DNA of 64,000 nt from UM-FILTER-40-17 sp032251335 (GTDB lineage: Bacteria; Bacteroidota; Bacteroidia; Flavobacteriales; Flavobacteriaceae): contig JAVVDW010000008.1 of NCBI GenBank assembly GCA_032251335.1, forward strand, positions 1 through 64,000. The letters run 5' to 3'. How positions within the stretch are numbered: the stretch's first letter is position 1; each line of letters starts with the position of its first letter. The notes under the pieces are model-generated. The model was not told where the DNA came from and did not search any database. It worked only from the letters and a program-made list of their open reading frames with translations. The translations under genes and the position numbers were made by a program. Of this stretch, positions 59,814 to 64,000 are shown piece by piece.

Positions 59814-60152
59814 TTATTCATCAAGCAGTTTAGTTACTTCGTCTTTTAATTTGGGTAAATGGTTTAATACGATACTCCAAATCAAATCATCTGAGATTTT
59901 ATCATATCCGTGAATTATCCTGTTACGGGTGCCGATAATTTTCTCAACGTTATTAAGTTTGAAATCCTTATTTTTTTTAAGTATCCGATTTGCCGCTTCG
60001 CCAATAATTTCCAAATCACGCTCTATCGCCCTTTTTGTCTTAATGTCATTAACATACTCCTCAAAAATCCTTGGTTTGTTATCATAGTAGCTATCAATCT
60101 CATTGATTGATTGTAAAATGTCATAAAGGCAAGATTTAATATCATTATCCAT
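59814..60152 (-). CDS. hepT: HepT-type toxin (DUF86)
   Basis: 112 residues, an all-helical HEPN protein. The RX4HXY motif is present: R76, H81 and Y83 in TRNRIIHGYD. HepT toxins are ribonucleases silenced when the MntA partner attaches AMP to the tyrosine of this motif. Its start overlaps the mntA gene by 8 bp. The 273 bp downstream (59541-59813) hold no recognised feature. Confidence 0.9.
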   Translation of the reverse strand: MDNDIKSCLYDILQSINEIDSYYDNKPRIFEEYVNDIKTKRAIERDLEIIGEAANRILKKNKDFKLNNVEKIIGTRNRIIHGYDKISDDLIWSIVLNHLPKLKDEVTKLLDE

Positions 60153-60444
60153 ATAACATTTGTTTAGAGGAGTCGATGGATTTTCTTAGATATGGATTTT
60201 TAACAGCTTTATCCTCTAGTAAGTCTATTTGTCTTTTAAGTAATTTCTCCAAAGATGTTTTTAAGTCAAAATAATTATCTGCATAGTCGTAAAGGTCAAC
60301 TCCTGAGAAATCAACCAATAAATCTATATCGCTAGATTTTTTAAAATTATCAGTCAATATAGAGCCAAATACAAATAGTCTTGTCACCTTATGTTTATTA
60401 CATAAAGCTCTTATCTTATCTATATTTTCATCAATCAATCTCAT
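60145..60444 (-). CDS. mntA: MntA-type nucleotidyltransferase antitoxin
   Basis: 99 residues, minimal nucleotidyltransferase fold. The GSX10DXD motif fits exactly: G27 S28, then D39 and D41 in SSDIDLLVDF. It should use ATP to modify the HepT toxin tyrosine. First gene of the pair. A -7 box ends only 4 nt before the ATG, suggesting a leaderless transcript or use of the TTG at codon 3. Confidence 0.9.
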   Translation of the reverse strand: MRLIDENIDKIRALCNKHKVTRLFVFGSILTDNFKKSSDIDLLVDFSGVDLYDYADNYFDLKTSLEKLLKRQIDLLEDKAVKNPYLRKSIDSSKQMLYG

Positions 60445-60448
60445 ATCT

Positions 60449-60456
60449 CAAAAATA
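60449..60456 (-). promoter_or_regulatory. Promoter -7 box TATTTTTG for mntA-hepT
   Basis: An exact TAnnTTTG on the minus strand, 4 nt before the mntA ATG. No -33 TTTG at standard distance was found. Confidence 0.5.
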
Positions 60457-60566
60457 CAAACTTTTTTTAATCTTACTGAAAAATGTCAGTATGTTAGGGT
60501 TTTCTTGGGTTGCGCACAACAATCAATAAACCCTATTCCCTTTTGGCTGATGCCAACTTTTCCTGC

Positions 60567-61265
60567 TCACATCATCCCTTCATCCGAGAAGCTACAATAT
60601 GTATTACCGGCAATGATGATATGATCGAGTACTTTGATGTCTATATGTTCGCCGGCTTGTTTAAACTTTTGCGTGAGATTTTTGTCGGCATCGCTAGGTG
60701 TAGCCGACGCTGATGGGTGGTTGTGCGCCAAAATGACTGCAGAGGCGCCCAATTCCAATGCGCGCCTAAATGCCAAACGAGCATCTACTACAGTTGCGTG
60801 AATGCCACCTTTACTGAGTTGTTCTTGCCGAATCACTTTGTTGGCATTATTTAAGAAAATTACCCAAAATTCTTCATGAGGCAAATCGCTCATCAGCGGA
60901 TGCAAAAGCGCAAAAACATCTCTGCTCGATGAAATTTTGGGTTTGGTAGGCAATTCGGTAATTTGTCTGCGCCTGCCAAGTTCTACCGCAGCTGCAATCG
61001 AGATGGCTTTCGCCTCACCAATTCCTTTAAATTGCATCAACTGCTCGAGGGACAGCTTACCAAGTTCGTTTAAATTGTTACCTACTTTGGCCAAAATTCG
61101 TTTGCTCAAATCTACAGCAGATTCGTTGCGACTCCCGGAACCAATCACTATGGCGAGCAGCTCAGCATCACTTAGAGCGGCTTTGCCTTTTATGGCCAGT
61201 TTTTCGCGAGGTCGGTCGCTTTCAGACCAGTGTTTGATGGATAAATTTTCTCTTTCAGGATACAT
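60567..61265 (-). CDS. radC: RadC-family JAB/MPN protein
   Basis: 232 residues from the ATG at 61265; the frame opens two codons earlier at a TTG. A helix-hairpin-helix region (LMQFKGIGEAKAISIAAAVELGRR) is followed by the JAB domain with the metal motif HNHPSASATPSDAD near 172-185. It is named for DNA repair, but the role is disputed and the domain resembles deubiquitinase-type metalloproteases. A -7 box 18 nt upstream supports the start. Confidence 0.9.
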   Translation of the reverse strand: MYPERENLSIKHWSESDRPREKLAIKGKAALSDAELLAIVIGSGSRNESAVDLSKRILAKVGNNLNELGKLSLEQLMQFKGIGEAKAISIAAAVELGRRRQITELPTKPKISSSRDVFALLHPLMSDLPHEEFWVIFLNNANKVIRQEQLSKGGIHATVVDARLAFRRALELGASAVILAHNHPSASATPSDADKNLTQKFKQAGEHIDIKVLDHIIIAGNTYCSFSDEGMM

Positions 61266-61283
61266 CGTCAATCGTTAAACACA

Positions 61284-61291
61284 CAAATATA
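61284..61291 (-). promoter_or_regulatory. Promoter -7 box TATATTTG for radC
   Basis: An exact TAnnTTTG on the minus strand; the inferred transcript starts about 12 nt before the chosen ATG. Confidence 0.5.
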
Positions 61292-61406
61292 AGAGGTTTT
61301 TGAACGAATTCTCGCCTTTTCGTTGTGTATGCCCTAAAGAAACTTTTACCTAATGAAAAATTTTCGACTTGATATCTGTTGCTTTGTTTGTATCTATCGT
61401 TCGACT

Positions 61407-62765
61407 TTACGACCATTTTTTGGCAAGTGCAGGCAGGTTGATGCCTCCGTAATTTCCACTGCTCATAAACAGCCACACATCTTGCGTCGGGTTAAGTTTT
61501 GCGATGTATTCCTGAATGGATTCTGCATTTGTGAAAACAAGCAAGTTTTCATTGTTAAATGCATTTCGAATATCATCGGGCGTTAGCGGTTGCATTTTTT
61601 TAATTTTTAGTGCTTCCAAGTCATAAAAAACGATGGCTGCATCTGCTCCATTGAGGGTGTCTTTGTAGAGCGGAAGAAAGGCACTGTTTAAGCTGCTGTA
61701 TGTGTGAAGTTCAAGTATGGCTGTGCATTTTCGACTGCTAAATTGGGAAACTACTGATTTTACAGTCGCACGCACTTTTGAGGGTGCATGTGCAAAATCT
61801 TTGAAGAGGATGAGTTTTTTGGAATGCAAAAGTTTTTCCAATCTTTTTCCGGCTCCTGTAAACGTAGCCATGGCTTCGTAGAATGCTTCCTCGTCTATGC
61901 CCATGTGGAGGCAGATCCATTGCGCGCCTGCCAAGTTGCTAAGGTTGTGTTGGCCAAAAATTTGTAAAGGAACGTGACCGAAATTTGTAATGAGTTGGGT
62001 TTGTTCGTTACTGATTTCGAATTCGGGCGTTTTGTAAGGATGTTTTCGGATATGAACATCGCAGTTTTCTACCAGTTCTTTCACGATTGGATCTTCCTGA
62101 TTGTACACTACAATCCCACCGGGCGTAATGGTTAACAAGAATTGTCGGAAGGTGTCTATATATTGCTCAAAAGTTTTAAAAACATTGATGTGGTCCCAAG
62201 CAATGCCGCTAATTAGTGCGATGTTCGGCTTGTAATGCAGAAATTTCGAACGGCTGTCTAAAGCAGAACTCAGGTATTCATCTCCTTCAAAAACCACAAA
62301 ATCATTGTGGGCAGTCAATTTAAGGTTGGCTGCGTGGGCATCTTGTAACGCACCGGCCATGTAATCGACGTCTTTATTCCAATATTGAAGCACGTGCAAA
62401 ATCATGGCGGTAATGGTCGTTTTTCCGTGCGAACCCGCGATGACAACCCTGGTTTTATCAACAGATTGGTTGTACAGAAATTCGGGGTAAGAATAGACGG
62501 GCAATCCCAGTTCATGGGCTTTTTTTAATTCCGGGTTGTCCTTTTTGGCATGCATTCCCAAGATAACGGCATCCAACGATTTGTCAATTTTATCAGGAAA
62601 CCATCCTTCTTGCTCCGGAAGCAACTCGTGTTGTGCCAGCTTGCTTTTAGAGGGTTCAAAAATGACGTCGTCGCTTCCGCTTACACGGTTGCCGTTTTGT
62701 TTGAGGACAATGGCCAGCGCATGCATGGCACTTCCGCCGATAGCTATAAAGTGGTAGGCAGGCAT
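61407..62765 (-). CDS. mpl: Murein peptide ligase Mpl
   Basis: 452 residues from the ATG at 62765 (MPAYHFIAIGGSAMHAL); an ATG 13 codons earlier (62804) is possible but adds residues before the usual start. It attaches recycled tripeptide to UDP-MurNAc in peptidoglycan recycling. The nucleotide motif GSHGKTTITAM lies near 113, EGDEYLSSALD near 163, and HAPSKVRATV near 320. The GGSAMHALA opening separates it from MurC, which has GIGGIGM. Lies between radC and rlmB on the same strand. Confidence 0.92.
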   Translation of the reverse strand: MPAYHFIAIGGSAMHALAIVLKQNGNRVSGSDDVIFEPSKSKLAQHELLPEQEGWFPDKIDKSLDAVILGMHAKKDNPELKKAHELGLPVYSYPEFLYNQSVDKTRVVIAGSHGKTTITAMILHVLQYWNKDVDYMAGALQDAHAANLKLTAHNDFVVFEGDEYLSSALDSRSKFLHYKPNIALISGIAWDHINVFKTFEQYIDTFRQFLLTITPGGIVVYNQEDPIVKELVENCDVHIRKHPYKTPEFEISNEQTQLITNFGHVPLQIFGQHNLSNLAGAQWICLHMGIDEEAFYEAMATFTGAGKRLEKLLHSKKLILFKDFAHAPSKVRATVKSVVSQFSSRKCTAILELHTYSSLNSAFLPLYKDTLNGADAAIVFYDLEALKIKKMQPLTPDDIRNAFNNENLLVFTNAESIQEYIAKLNPTQDVWLFMSSGNYGGINLPALAKKWS

Positions 62766-62856
62766 TCTTGAAAGTATTTTGAGTTTTAGTTCTTCATTAC
62801 ACATAAGGATTGTATGAATCTCGGAGGCAGTTTGAAAAGATGATCACATCATTCAA

Positions 62857-63582
62857 TCACCGTCTTTGTCTGACGGCTTCGTAAAGCATGGCACCACAGG
62901 CGACGGATACATTTAGAGATGCGATTTTTCCAAACATGGGAAGTGAAATTCTTTCGTCAACCATCTTCAAAATGTTTTCAGAAATTCCTTTGTCTTCTGA
63001 ACCCATGACGAGTGCTAATGCTCCCGTTAGGTCAACATCGTAGATTTTTTGGTCTGTTTTTTCTGTGGCGGCCAGAATTCGAATTCCGGATGCTTGCATA
63101 AAATACAGGGCATCTTTAAGGTGATCTACTTTGCAAACGGGTATGTGATAAAGTGCGCCCGCAGAGGTTTTTACGGCATCTGCAGATAGTGGTGCACTGT
63201 TATTTTTGGGCAAAATGATACCACTGACGCCGGTACAAGCGGCGGTTCTGGCAATGGCACCTAAGTTTCGCACATCTGTGATGCCGTCTAAAATAAGAAA
63301 CAAACTTTTATCTGTGTGATATTGGCTGACGAGTTCATCGAGTGAGATGCTTCGTATGGCAGAGATAGTGGCCACTACACCTTGGTGGTTTCTGTCGCCG
63401 AGTTTGTAGAGTTTCTCATCCGGCACAAAGGTGTGTACAATGCCGTTTTGTTGCACGCGTTTGAGAAATTCTTGGGATAGTGTACCTGAAAGGCCTTTTT
63501 TTAGAAATACTTTGTCAATTTCCTTGCCCGATTCCATGGCTTCCATGATGGCTCGAATGCCGTAAATAGTTTGTTCGTTCAT
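62857..63582 (-). CDS. rlmB: 23S rRNA (guanosine-2251-2'-O)-methyltransferase RlmB
   Basis: 241 residues, SPOUT family. An N-terminal L30e-like substrate-binding domain (1-80) is followed by the knotted methyltransferase domain with VRNLGAIARTAACTG near 101, LVMGSEDKGIS near 191 and PMFGKIASLNVSVACGAMLYE near 213. It methylates G2251 in the ribosomal P loop. The ATG lies 4 nt after a -7 box, so the mRNA may lack a leader. Confidence 0.93.
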   Translation of the reverse strand: MNEQTIYGIRAIMEAMESGKEIDKVFLKKGLSGTLSQEFLKRVQQNGIVHTFVPDEKLYKLGDRNHQGVVATISAIRSISLDELVSQYHTDKSLFLILDGITDVRNLGAIARTAACTGVSGIILPKNNSAPLSADAVKTSAGALYHIPVCKVDHLKDALYFMQASGIRILAATEKTDQKIYDVDLTGALALVMGSEDKGISENILKMVDERISLPMFGKIASLNVSVACGAMLYEAVRQRR

Positions 63583-63586
63583 GTGA

Positions 63587-63594
63587 CAAAAGTA
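63587..63594 (-). promoter_or_regulatory. Promoter -7 box TACTTTTG for rlmB
   Basis: An exact TAnnTTTG on the minus strand, ending 4 nt before the rlmB ATG. Confidence 0.5.
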
Positions 63595-63603
63595 AATAAA
63601 AAA

Positions 63604-63629
63604 AGGACTGCCGAGTGGGCAGTCCTTTT
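63604..63629 (-). terminator. Terminator after the right-edge surface-protein gene
   Basis: The perfect 9-bp stem AGGACTGCC/GGCAGTCCT with a 5-nt loop is followed on the minus strand by seven T. It lies 24 bp past the stop of the partial gene and just before the rlmB promoter. Confidence 0.9.
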
Positions 63630-63652
63630 AAAATTATTAAAACAGCGTTTTT

Positions 63653-64000
63653 TTAGGTTGGACAAATGCTCAGGATAACTTCACCGTCAGGAGGATTGCT
63701 GGCAGAGGCAACCACCACACCGTTCAAGATAATTTCGAATGAGTTTTCATCATCAAAACTACCACCTGTATAAACGACAGTGAATTCTGTAGTTCCCTCC
63801 GGTACGGTAATGGTTACGCTAGCCGTAGAGCTATTTGGTTCAGGAACTGAAATGTCTTGAGAAACACCATCGACAGTAACAGTCAAGAAACCACCATTCC
63901 AACCATCACCATATGAATCAACCATCTCGAAAATATAGTCGCCTGGAACAGGTCCGAGAGGTATACAAGCGATGTCAACAAAGTATCTGTAAGGTGATTG
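63653..64000 (-). CDS. C-terminal part of a large surface or adhesin-like protein (5' end outside the window)
   Basis: The frame stays open to the window edge (25 codons upstream of the first ATG at 63925, none a stop), so the gene continues to the right. The visible 115 residues contain YIFEMVDSYGDGWNGGFLTV, the DSYGDGWNG repeat word found in large secreted Bacteroidota proteins, followed by a beta-sandwich with acidic loops. No type IX sorting domain is seen at its C-terminus. Function unknown. Confidence 0.75.
   Translation of the reverse strand, partial: QSPYRYFVDIACIPLGPVPGDYIFEMVDSYGDGWNGGFLTVTVDGVSQDISVPEPNSSTASVTITVPEGTTEFTVVYTGGSFDDENSFEIILNGVVVASASNPPDGEVILSICPT

Overview
The window is a stretch of chromosome from a member of the Bacteroidota, most likely Flavobacteriia or a near relative. 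The evidence is convergent. A secreted FG-GAP protein ends in a type A type IX secretion sorting domain. A TonB-dependent receptor carries an N-terminal carboxypeptidase-regulatory-like domain. Many genes have the Bacteroidota promoter -7 box TAnnTTTG just upstream. The families present (DUF4293, DUF5777, DUF6503, DUF7033, SDR-type threonine dehydrogenase, short MenE, UpxY-like NusG paralogue) are typical of the phylum. No rRNA, prophage, CRISPR array or transposase was seen. Genus and species cannot be told from the sequence alone.

Layout. 1-2372: the end of a surface-polysaccharide locus (nucleotide-sugar dehydrogenase and UpxY-like antiterminator), with degenerate repeats at the left edge. 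2606-9676: housekeeping (c-di-AMP synthase CdaA, ABC exporter, TruA, phosphoesterase, DUF4293, Rho). 9762-19036: mixed metabolic and surface genes (AhpD-like protein, small exported protein, GH13 glucosidase, DEAD-box helicase, amidase lipoprotein, glycosyltransferase). 19131-21614: a large secreted zinc metalloprotease. 21822-28178: an eight-gene redox operon. 28497-36829: small exported proteins, a ParDE toxin-antitoxin pair, MenE, an M24 peptidase, fumarase and an NlpC/P60-like protein without its catalytic cysteine. 36863-40664: thiolase, a PgpH-like c-di-AMP hydrolase and two tRNA genes. 40807-47356: a T9SS cargo protein coupled to an M28 peptidase and an SDR, then SprT, ManC and DUF389. 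47469-51912: a TonB receptor, alpha/beta hydrolase and glycerophosphodiesterase cluster. 51944-64000: threonine dehydrogenase, Hpt-Adk-Obg, RarA, YjjG, DUF7033, HepT/MntA, RadC, Mpl, RlmB and the end of a surface protein.

The most interesting region is 21822-28178. It encodes a hexahaem lipoprotein, a monohaem lipoprotein, an outer-membrane beta-barrel, a small twin-arginine protein, a four-cluster iron-sulfur protein lacking one ligand cysteine, an NrfD-type quinol-interacting membrane protein, an anchored periplasmic protein and a further cytochrome c. No molybdopterin catalytic subunit is present. It reads as a quinone-linked electron conduit of the Hmc/Tmc/Nhc kind with a possible route through the outer membrane. 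Its substrate or partner is not shown by the sequence.

Other points to note are a four-copy intergenic hairpin repeat (one copy supplies a stop codon), a pseudo-peptidase, a ParDE promoter with its operator between the -33 and -7 boxes, very short 5' leaders, and frequent TTG start codons.
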